Assembly (NCBI GenBank): GCA_030248825.1
Contig: JARCMB010000330.1
Location: forward strand, 1 to 12,621
DNA length: 12,621 nucleotides
Origin: Pseudanabaenaceae cyanobacterium MP8IB2.15
Lineage (GTDB): Bacteria; Cyanobacteriota; Cyanobacteriia; Pseudanabaenales; Pseudanabaenaceae
Reading direction: 5' to 3'
Positions 6,679 through 12,621 of this stretch are shown piece by piece. Both the position numbers and the translations under genes were made by a program. Position 1 is the stretch's first letter. The number at the start of each line of letters is the position of its first letter. The notes beneath the pieces were generated by a model. The model did no database searches and had not been told where the DNA came from. It saw nothing but the letters and a program-made list of their open reading frames with translations.

Positions 6679-8493
6679 ATGAATCATAAATCCAGCTCTT
6701 GGGAAACTTTGAGAGATTGTTGCAAAGATGAAGCAGCATTCGTCAGGTTGAAGCAAGTCCTTGGTACTTTGCCAGAATGCCAGCCAGAATATGCTGAGAG
6801 ATCGCGTTTGTCAGAAGAAAAATTTGCCAGAGCTTTTTGTTCTAGTCCTGCTTCAGTCAACATCACGACTTTTACGGATGGTCGGTTTTTAGAGGTCAAT
6901 GATGCTTTTGTGGAGGTTACAGGTTATAGCAGAGATGAGGCGGTGGGACGAACGGCAACGGAGTTAGGGATTTGGGTGCATCCAGAAGATGCTCAGCAAA
7001 TGCGCGAACTTCTGCGATCGCAGGGGGAAGTTCGCAATATGGAGTATGAATTTCGCCAAAAATCAGGTGAAATTGCGATCGGTTTAGTCTCCGCCGAAAT
7101 TGTCGAGTTTGATGGCCAGTTGTGTGTTTTAGGAATGACGAATGATATTACGGAACGCAAACAGACGGAATCTTACTTGAAAAAAGCACTGGAGCGCGAT
7201 CGACTCTTGGGTGAGATGGCATTACGAATTCGTCGATCGCTAAAGCTTGAACAAATTTTGCAAAGTACCGTGATCGAAGTCCGACAGTTTTTGCAGGCGG
7301 ATCGGGTGTTTATCGCTTGTGCGGATGGGAATAATTGCGGCAAGGTGAGGGCAGAATCGGTCGGTTCTGATTGGGAGCCAATTTTAGGACGTTTAGGATG
7401 TGTGCCCGATCCCAAAGCCTTGGCAGAAATCCAACAAGTGTTTGAGCAGAACCATGCCTTGGTGATTGATGATGTCTCAGCAGGAGCGATGTCACCGTTG
7501 CGATGTGAAATGATCGAACAGCTTCATGTCAAGGCTGTTTTGGGTGTACCAATTTGGCTGGGCGATCGGTTAATGGGAGCATTAGTCGTGCATCAATGTA
7601 CGGCAGCAAGACATTGGCGAAAGTTCGAGATTGATTTGCTAGAGAAATTGGCAACCCAAGTAGCGATCGCGATGCAGCAAGCGCAGCTATACGAGCAGGT
7701 GCAGGCTCTCAACACTAACCTAGAACAACAGGTACAGGATCGGACGATCGAACTTCAACAAAAACTCGAAGAATTAGAAAAGCTCAGCGAACTAAAAGAT
7801 TTCTTTCTTCATGCTGTATCCCACGATCTGCGGACACCAATTATGGGCATGTTGATGGTGCTGAAGAATTTATTGAGTAAAAGCGATAATTCTCAAAAAA
7901 TCGAAGTGTCTGGGATGCTGATCGATCGAATGATCCAAAATAGCGATCGACAACTAGATATGCTAAATCTCTTGCTCGATAGTGAAGCCCTAGAAACTGG
8001 AGTCCAAACTCTGCACTTCCAAAGCTCCCAAATGCATACTCTAATCGCTGACGTGATTGTGGATATGCAGCCATTACTGGATCGAAAACAAGCTCACCTG
8101 ACCGACTTTATCTGTCCAAATCTCCCGCCGATTTCGATCGATCTCGTGCAAATGCGTCGCGTATTCGAGAACCTGATCGGCAACTCGCTCAATCACAATC
8201 CCCCAGGACTAGGCCTCACAATTGAGGCTAAGGTCGAAGCAAATCAGCTTTACTGCACAATTGAAGATGATGGCGTTGGGATTGAAAATTGTGAATATTT
8301 ATTTGCACGCTATGCCAGAGGTAAGCATGTTAAATACTCGACTGGGATTGGCTTAGGGCTATATCTGTGTAAGCAAATTGTCTTGGCGCATGGTGGTGAG
8401 ATTGGCATGATCGATCGACATGCGAATAGAAGTGGAAAAGGTTCTACTTTCTGGCTGCGATTACCACTTGCTCAAAGCGCACTCCAAGCATGA
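6679..8493 (+). CDS. PAS-GAF sensor histidine kinase, soluble
   Basis: This 604-residue protein has no membrane segment and should be cytoplasmic. A short N-terminal segment (1-45, with KDEAAFVRLKQVL, a lead-in I associate with cyanobacterial sensors) precedes a PAS domain at about 48-160 ending NDITERKQ. A GAF domain follows at about 175-340, a coiled-coil linker at about 341-372, HisKA with phosphoacceptor H382 in SHDLRTP, and a HATPase domain at about 450-598 with N box (ENLIGNSLNH, N502), G1 (DDGVGIE) and G2 (GIGLGLYL). All kinase motifs are intact. The GAF resembles cyanobacteriochrome GAFs (SLKLEQILQSTVIEVRQFLQADRV, VHQCTAARHW), but where those have bilin-binding Cys-His this one has L-R (273-275 region), with the only nearby cysteine (C276) two positions later. 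Chromophore binding is therefore unlikely. GAGGG just upstream of the ATG supports the start. No response regulator gene is adjacent. The signal is unknown. Confidence 0.93.
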   Translation: MNHKSSSWETLRDCCKDEAAFVRLKQVLGTLPECQPEYAERSRLSEEKFARAFCSSPASVNITTFTDGRFLEVNDAFVEVTGYSRDEAVGRTATELGIWVHPEDAQQMRELLRSQGEVRNMEYEFRQKSGEIAIGLVSAEIVEFDGQLCVLGMTNDITERKQTESYLKKALERDRLLGEMALRIRRSLKLEQILQSTVIEVRQFLQADRVFIACADGNNCGKVRAESVGSDWEPILGRLGCVPDPKALAEIQQVFEQNHALVIDDVSAGAMSPLRCEMIEQLHVKAVLGVPIWLGDRLMGALVVHQCTAARHWRKFEIDLLEKLATQVAIAMQQAQLYEQVQALNTNLEQQVQDRTIELQQKLEELEKLSELKDFFLHAVSHDLRTPIMGMLMVLKNLLSKSDNSQKIEVSGMLIDRMIQNSDRQLDMLNLLLDSEALETGVQTLHFQSSQMHTLIADVIVDMQPLLDRKQAHLTDFICPNLPPISIDLVQMRRVFENLIGNSLNHNPPGLGLTIEAKVEANQLYCTIEDDGVGIENCEYLFARYARGKHVKYSTGIGLGLYLCKQIVLAHGGEIGMIDRHANRSGKGSTFWLRLPLAQSALQA

Positions 8494-8548
8494 TTCGTCA
8501 AACTAATCCAATTAGCCTAATATAGTTAGATCGTTCCCACCTGCCCAA

Positions 8549-9583
8549 ATGACTACTGTTCTTGCGATCGAAACAAGCTGTGATGAAACTGCGGCGGCAG
8601 TTGTGAGCGACCGTACCATTATCAGTAATGTCGTGTCTTCACAAATTGCCATTCATGCGCCCTATGGTGGAGTTGTGCCTGAGATTGCTGCGCGTAGTCA
8701 TGTGGAAACGATTAACCAGTCGATCGCTCAAGCCTACACAGAATCAGGCAAAACTTGGGCAGAGATCGATGGCATTGCCGTTACGATCGCTCCAGGACTA
8801 ATTGGAGCCTTAATGGTCGGAGTGACCGCCGCAAAAACTCTGGCAATGCTGCATCATAAACCCCTAGTCGGCGTGCATCACCTTGAGGGACACATTTGTT
8901 CGGCATTTTTAGCCGATCCGACCTTGGAGCCACCTTTCTTGTGCTTGCTGGTTTCAGGCGGTCACAGTAGCCTGATTCAGGTCAAAGACTACGGCACATA
9001 CGAGGTGATGGGCAAAACTCGCGATGATGCCGCAGGTGAAGCATTCGACAAAGTAGCGAGATTGTTGGGCTTGGGCTATCCTGGTGGCCCAGCGATCGAT
9101 CTGATTGCCAAAACGGGAGATGCCAAAGCATTTAAGTTACCTCAAGGCAAGATCGCCGATCATCCCTATGATTCCAGCTTTAGTGGTCTAAAAACAGCCG
9201 TTTTACGTTTAACCGAGAAACTCAGTCAACAAGCTGAATTATCGATCGACAAGTTACCAATCGCCGATCTGGCTGCTAGCTTCCAAGAAACCGTCGCCCT
9301 TGCCCTGACCAGCCGCACAATTAAATGCGCTCTGGAATTTGGCTTGCAAACAATCGTCGCTGTTGGTGGTGTAGCGGCTAATAGTGCCTTGCGATCCCAT
9401 CTCACCAATGCTGCTGCCACGCATAACTTGAACGTGATCTTCCCCCCACTCAAACTCTGCACCGATAATGCCGCCATGATTGGCTGTGCTGGAGTCATAC
9501 ATCTTAACAAAGGCGAAACCTCAGCCATGACTTTGCCCGCCCAATCACGTTTAGACATCACCCAGTCCAAAACGTTATACTAA
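8549..9583 (+). CDS. tsaD: tRNA N6-threonylcarbamoyladenosine(37) synthase TsaD
   Basis: The protein has 344 residues, the usual length for bacterial TsaD. Family motifs are all present: AIETSCDETAAAVV at the N-terminus, the metal site HLEGH (H111, H115), LLVSGGHSSL, DDAAGEAFDKVARLLGLGYPGGP, SFSGLKTAV, VGGVAANSALR and CTDNAAM with metal ligand D306. It transfers the threonylcarbamoyl group from threonylcarbamoyl-AMP, made by TsaC/TsaC2, to A37 of tRNAs reading ANN codons, in the cytoplasm together with TsaB and TsaE. None of those partners is in this window. The ATG at 8549 lacks a Shine-Dalgarno, which is common in cyanobacteria, but it gives exactly the conserved N-terminus. It starts 55 bases after the kinase gene on the same strand; that gap holds TAATATAG, which could belong to a promoter, so an operon link is unproven. 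Confidence 0.97.
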   Translation: MTTVLAIETSCDETAAAVVSDRTIISNVVSSQIAIHAPYGGVVPEIAARSHVETINQSIAQAYTESGKTWAEIDGIAVTIAPGLIGALMVGVTAAKTLAMLHHKPLVGVHHLEGHICSAFLADPTLEPPFLCLLVSGGHSSLIQVKDYGTYEVMGKTRDDAAGEAFDKVARLLGLGYPGGPAIDLIAKTGDAKAFKLPQGKIADHPYDSSFSGLKTAVLRLTEKLSQQAELSIDKLPIADLAASFQETVALALTSRTIKCALEFGLQTIVAVGGVAANSALRSHLTNAAATHNLNVIFPPLKLCTDNAAMIGCAGVIHLNKGETSAMTLPAQSRLDITQSKTLY

Positions 9584-9671
9584 TAATGAAGAAGCAGAAG
9601 TTTAGGTAAAAGAAGCAAAAGGGTCAATTTTGCATTCTAGGCTAGAAAGGTAGAACATTTGTTAAGAAAGA

Positions 9672-9701
9672 TTGAAATCTACCCTTTGGTATAGATATAA
9701 T
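9672..9701 (+). promoter_or_regulatory. Near-consensus sigma-70 promoter of the DUF3155 gene
   Basis: TTGAAA at 9672-9677 and a perfect TATAAT at 9696-9701 are separated by 18 bases. Transcription should start near 9708, giving a 5' leader of about 50 bases before the TTG start at 9758. It is the best promoter match found in the window and suggests strong, housekeeping-sigma (SigA) expression. Confidence 0.7.
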
Positions 9702-9743
9702 ACTTGCGGTTTTGTAATCTCGATCACATACAAGGCTTGTAAT

Positions 9744-9750
9744 AGGAGGT
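9744..9750 (+). promoter_or_regulatory. Perfect Shine-Dalgarno deciding a TTG start
   Basis: AGGAGGT is fully complementary to the 3' end of 16S rRNA and lies 7 bases before the TTG at 9758. It makes this rare start codon credible, since no ATG or GTG lies in frame near the conserved N-terminus. Confidence 0.8.
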
Positions 9751-9757
9751 AGGGAAA

Positions 9758-10063
9758 TTGGCAAGGAGACGTAAGCGGAAAAGTAGACGTCGCCAAGAAG
9801 GGCGTAAGATTCTAGAACATATTCCTCAGTTTAATATTGATAGCGGTGAAGATAAACCTGTGACAGCAGCTCGCAAGTTTATTCACTCGGCTGGGATTGC
9901 CCCACCCGCACTATTATTGGTCAGGCGGAATGAACATACTACGGATCGGTATTTTTGGGCAGAAAAGGGATTGTTCGGCGCACAGTATGTCGAAGAAAAT
10001 CATTTCTTATTCCCTAGTCTAAAACCACCTGAAGAGCTTGAAGTGGTTGGGATGTCTCGTTAA
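9758..10063 (+). CDS. DUF3155 family protein, cyanobacterial, function unknown
   Basis: This small basic protein has 101 residues, starting with TTG read as Met. The N-terminus is very basic (ARRRKRKSRRRQEGRK), and the conserved body includes PVTAARKFIHSAGI, PPALLLVRRNEHTTDRYFWAEKGLFGAQYVEENHFLFPSL. I recall this pattern as the DUF3155 family, which is found in cyanobacteria and has no assigned function. The arginine/lysine-rich head could bind nucleic acid or the ribosome, which is only inference. No signal peptide or membrane segment is present. It has its own near-consensus promoter at 9672-9701 and a perfect Shine-Dalgarno, so it is probably well expressed and independent of the tsaD gene before it. 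The following 130 AT-rich bases show no clear terminator. Confidence 0.88.
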   Translation: MARRRKRKSRRRQEGRKILEHIPQFNIDSGEDKPVTAARKFIHSAGIAPPALLLVRRNEHTTDRYFWAEKGLFGAQYVEENHFLFPSLKPPEELEVVGMSR

Positions 10064-10196
10064 CTTTTAGTTGGCTTTTTAGTTAGTCTAATTAAATTAA
10101 TAATCTATTTTAAACACGTGCTGGTCTTATGACTGAGCTAATGTGGATAAGATAGGTTATTTTTTTAGATTAGTTAATACATGATTACAGGAGAAA

Positions 10197-11108
10197 ATGC
10201 AGTATAACCAAAACTCGTACCGAAATATCACTTTTTTGGGACTTGGGGTGATGGGCAGTGCGATCGCGGCGAATCTAGCTAGAGCAGGGGCAAAATCTGG
10301 GTACAAAGTCACTGCTTGGAATCGTACTCAAGATCTGCACCCTGGAATCGAGATTGCCAAAACTGCTGGAGCTTCGATCGCCGTATCAATTCGTGAAGCT
10401 GTGACCGATGCCGAAGCGATCTTCACCTGTCTCGGTGATGTACCTGATGTTGAAGAAGTCTTGCTAGGCGATCGAGGTGTAATTCAGTCTGCCAAAACTG
10501 GAGCTTTAATCGTCGATATGAGTACGATTGGGCGTGATGCTGCCTGCCATATTTCCGCCCAACTAAGTAAACAAGGCTTACGGTTTCTCGATGCCCCTGT
10601 GTCGGGTGGTGATGTCGGCGCGAGAAATGGCACCTTGACGATTATGGTCGGGGGAGATGCCTCAGACTTTGCTGAGTGTAAGCCGCTATTTGAGTCGATC
10701 GGTAAGAATATCCATCTGTGTGGCGCGGTTGGCAGTGGGCAAAGCGTGAAGCTCTGTAATCAGGTGTTAGTTTCAACCTATATGGTCGGAATTTGCGAGG
10801 CGATGTTGTTAGCCGAGCAAGCGGGGCTCGATCCAGAACTAGTGGTTGAGGTTTGTGGCGGTGGTGCAGCCGCATCTTGGGCATTGTCTAACCTCGGTAT
10901 GAAGGTGGCGAAGTCTGACTTTCAGCCTGGATTTATGATTAAGCACATGCTCAAAGATTTACGATTGGTGCAGGAGTCAGCCAATGATCTGCCAGGCGTA
11001 GAACTGAGCGATCGATTGTTTAAAATTGTCAGCCAACTCGCAGGCGGTCACGAACAGGGGACACAAGCGATGATCCGAGCTTACCGTGAGTCCCAAACCC
11101 CAAACTAG
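10197..11108 (+). CDS. NAD(P)-dependent beta-hydroxyacid dehydrogenase (HIBADH/GLYR family)
   Basis: The protein has 303 residues, the normal family size. The Rossmann dinucleotide motif is FLGLGVMG (residues 13-20), and the second strand ends WNRT (41-44); an Arg at this place usually goes with NADPH preference. The substrate motif DAPVSGGDVGARNGTLTIMVGG covers about 132-153, and the catalytic lysine is K185 in GSGQSVKLCNQ. A second conserved patch, KHMLKDLRL with K249 and K253, lies in the C-terminal helical domain. Family members oxidise 3-hydroxyisobutyrate or tartronate semialdehyde, or reduce glyoxylate and succinic semialdehyde, in the cytoplasm. The neighbours do not decide the substrate. 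AGGAG lies 3 bases before the ATG, a short but acceptable spacing. A 333-residue gene starts 14 bases after the stop, so the two are probably co-transcribed. Confidence 0.92.
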   Translation: MQYNQNSYRNITFLGLGVMGSAIAANLARAGAKSGYKVTAWNRTQDLHPGIEIAKTAGASIAVSIREAVTDAEAIFTCLGDVPDVEEVLLGDRGVIQSAKTGALIVDMSTIGRDAACHISAQLSKQGLRFLDAPVSGGDVGARNGTLTIMVGGDASDFAECKPLFESIGKNIHLCGAVGSGQSVKLCNQVLVSTYMVGICEAMLLAEQAGLDPELVVEVCGGGAAASWALSNLGMKVAKSDFQPGFMIKHMLKDLRLVQESANDLPGVELSDRLFKIVSQLAGGHEQGTQAMIRAYRESQTPN

Positions 11109-11122
11109 TAGAGCTAAAATCC

Positions 11123-12124
11123 ATGTCTTCTCTTCTGCCTGCTCTCCAAAAATATCTCCGTCATAGCAATGCCTCACCCCAGATTGGTAATGCGAGTAGG
11201 CGTTTTGTTCGATCGACTCAATTTGATGAACAAGCAGGGTTTGGTGATGCTGAAGTCAGGTTTTCGGCGGCAGAATTATTAGAGCCAGAGATGCGGGCGA
11301 TCGACGTGGGAGAATGCGCTGTAGCCGAAAATCAGCTAAGTTACTTCATGGATGGCATCCAGCGTAGTTGGTTGCTCTACTATCAAGATTGCGCCCCTGT
11401 CTACTACGGCTACACGGCAGCAGTGATTCGCCAACGCCAAGAGGCTATCATGACAACTTATAAATACAGAAATTCGGAAGCCTTGCATCTGCCATTCTGC
11501 TACTTCGATGCCGATGAACTAGCTCGGTTTCGATCGCAGCACCTCCCACTGGTTGACACGATGGCGAGATCGGAAGAAATCGATCGACCAAAACAACCGA
11601 TGGCTTTGCGCGAAGTTGCCAGAACCGCAATTACCACTGAAAGAGAGCAATTGGAATCAAGCTTAGCCAAAGAGTGGATCGAGAGCGATCGACATGGCTG
11701 GTTAGTAATGGATGGCTCGATCTCAATCTCCGCCGCCACAGCAGATTGCCCGCGTGTGGTCGGGCTGATTAAAAGCCACAATACGCAATTCTTTGATTTT
11801 CCCGATCAAGACGTTATTTTTAATCTCAAAGCAGGAGAACGCAGTTCTACTTTCAAACCCAATGGGAGACATTCGGTCTGTAGCTGGTATTTACGCATTC
11901 GATCGAATGCCAATGAAGACATCCATTTTGGGCTTTTGCGGGTGGAAGCTGCTCTATCTTCCCAGTCTAGAGTTGACGAAATCAGTCGCTGGCTACTCAC
12001 AGAGCGTCGTCCACTCTCATTACCAGATTCGCGCTGGGATCGGATGATCTACCCAATCCGCGATTGCGAACAGTTTCTCCGCAGCCAAGAACCATCTAAA
12101 GCCTCATTTGGCTGGCTGGGTTGA
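11123..12124 (+). CDS. Uncharacterised protein, possibly NurA-like nuclease
   Basis: This 333-residue soluble protein starts 14 bases after the dehydrogenase stop and probably shares its transcript. Its own Shine-Dalgarno is weak. Visible landmarks: FMDGIQRS at 75-82, APVYYGYTAAVIRQRQ at 91-106, GWLVMDGSISIS at 192-203 followed by VVGLIKSH at 212-219, WYLRIR at 255-260, FGLLRVEA at 269-276, and SLPDSRWDRMIYPIRDCEQFLR at 299-320. The DGS strand followed by a VVGxxKSH strand and a late acidic strand resembles the RNase H-like core of the NurA 5'-3' nuclease, with D77, D197 and E275 as candidate metal ligands. This assignment is from pattern memory only and no HerA-like ATPase is next to it, so it stays tentative. 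There is no signal peptide or membrane segment. It is followed by a hairpin at 12216-12238. Confidence 0.8.
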   Translation: MSSLLPALQKYLRHSNASPQIGNASRRFVRSTQFDEQAGFGDAEVRFSAAELLEPEMRAIDVGECAVAENQLSYFMDGIQRSWLLYYQDCAPVYYGYTAAVIRQRQEAIMTTYKYRNSEALHLPFCYFDADELARFRSQHLPLVDTMARSEEIDRPKQPMALREVARTAITTEREQLESSLAKEWIESDRHGWLVMDGSISISAATADCPRVVGLIKSHNTQFFDFPDQDVIFNLKAGERSSTFKPNGRHSVCSWYLRIRSNANEDIHFGLLRVEAALSSQSRVDEISRWLLTERRPLSLPDSRWDRMIYPIRDCEQFLRSQEPSKASFGWLG

Positions 12125-12215
12125 GTGTCTTGTTTTTGAAAGCTCAAGCGAAAATGTGGTGTGGTTTTGAGTCGATCGAACTAGCGATCCTAAATCCATG
12201 TTGGTTGTAATTAAA

Positions 12216-12238
12216 CCCCTCCCTTGCCAAGAGAGGGG
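12216..12238. terminator. Hairpin between convergent genes, probable terminator
   Basis: CCCCTC pairs with GAGGGG; after one C-A mismatch CTT pairs with AAG around a GCC loop. It lies between the stops of the 333-residue gene (12124) and the aminotransferase gene (12251), so it could end transcripts from both sides. Neither strand has a long T run next to it, so it may be a weak terminator or a copy of a dispersed palindromic repeat. Its stem is close to that of the hairpin at 5858-5881. Confidence 0.5.
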
Positions 12239-12250
12239 TAGAGTTAGTTC

Positions 12251-12621
12251 CTATGCTTGAGTGAGAACTTGAATTGCGGCTTTTGTGCCTGCGCCTGGAG
12301 TCGCAGACTCATGACCGAGGATTTGCAGAGTTGCTTCCAAGGCACTGACCGCAGTAAGGATGTCTCGATCGCACACAAATCCCAAATGCCCAATGCGGAA
12401 AATCTTGCCATTGAGATGATCTTGACCACCTGCCATTACGATATCGAAGTGCTTTTTAATCGTGGCGCGAATTTTCTCTGCTCCCACACTTTCAGGCGGT
12501 TCGATCGACGTAATCGAACCACTAGCACAGCTATCATCGGCAAATAGAGGTAGACCCATTGCTTTAGCGGCGGCACGAATGGCATCGCGATGGCGCAGGT
12601 GACGCGCAAAGATCTGTTCCA
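12251..12621 (-). CDS. Class V aminotransferase (alanine-glyoxylate/serine-pyruvate type), C-terminal part
   Basis: The frame is open from the right edge to a TAG at 12251, giving the last 122 residues. The visible part begins EQIFARHLRHRDAIRAAAKA, then GLPLFAD and a C-terminal small domain with GKIFRIGHLGFV, where the Arg of the FRIGH motif is the usual carboxylate-binding residue. This is the end of a fold-type I, PLP-dependent class V aminotransferase; relatives act as alanine-glyoxylate or serine-pyruvate aminotransferases in glycolate or purine-derived nitrogen metabolism. Cyanobacterial members were often labelled soluble hydrogenase 42 kDa subunit, a historical misnomer. The PLP lysine and most of the active site lie outside the window, so exact specificity cannot be judged. 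It converges with the 333-residue gene. Confidence 0.9.
   Translation of the reverse strand, partial: EQIFARHLRHRDAIRAAAKAMGLPLFADDSCASGSITSIEPPESVGAEKIRATIKKHFDIVMAGGQDHLNGKIFRIGHLGFVCDRDILTAVSALEATLQILGHESATPGAGTKAAIQVLTQA

Noticed and set aside
7466..7560. Photoreceptor (bilin-binding) assignment for the histidine kinase
   Set aside because: The canonical Cys-His pair is replaced by Leu-Arg in the alignment, so only a GAF relationship is claimed.
12257..12547. Plus-strand open frame of 96 codons
   Set aside because: It is antisense to the clear class V aminotransferase C-terminus.

Overview
The window looks like a chromosomal segment of a cyanobacterium, possibly a Pseudanabaena-like or other filamentous, non-heterocystous type (the genus is a guess). 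Evidence: five perfect copies of the HIP1 octamer GCGATCGC and many CGATCG cores, a DUF3155-type protein known to me only from cyanobacteria, and a PAS-GAF histidine kinase of the cyanobacterial style. No rRNA, tRNA, CRISPR array, insertion sequence or phage gene was seen.

Left part (1-5133), all on the minus strand: the 5' end of a Calx-beta repeat protein running off the left edge; a 769-residue modular adhesin-like protein (choice-of-anchor L domain, two DUF11 repeats, Pro/Ser linker, RTX calcium-binding repeats, C-terminal domain of type I secretion substrates); a possible 45-residue small ORF just upstream of it with a strong Shine-Dalgarno; and an orphan lipoprotein amino-acid-binding protein of the AapJ/NatF type. 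The Calx-beta and RTX proteins are probably exported, calcium-dependent surface proteins.

Middle part (5244-8493): an exported L,D-transpeptidase with an intact YkuD active site, convergent with a secreted 190-residue protein of unknown function, the two separated by a hairpin terminator; then a soluble PAS-GAF-histidine kinase without a neighbouring response regulator. Its GAF domain looks like a cyanobacteriochrome relative that has lost the chromophore-binding Cys-His pair.

Right part (8549-12621): tsaD (tRNA t6A37 synthesis), a DUF3155 protein with a TTG start, near-consensus promoter and perfect Shine-Dalgarno, a beta-hydroxyacid dehydrogenase of the 3-hydroxyisobutyrate dehydrogenase/GLYR family, and 14 bases after it a 333-residue protein that may be a divergent NurA-like nuclease. 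After a hairpin the 3' end of a class V aminotransferase (alanine-glyoxylate/serine-pyruvate type) enters from the right edge on the minus strand.

Most genes are ordinary housekeeping or cell-surface genes and do not form one evident system. The most interesting items are the possible NurA-like protein, the GAF domain without chromophore residues, and the small ORF before the RTX gene.
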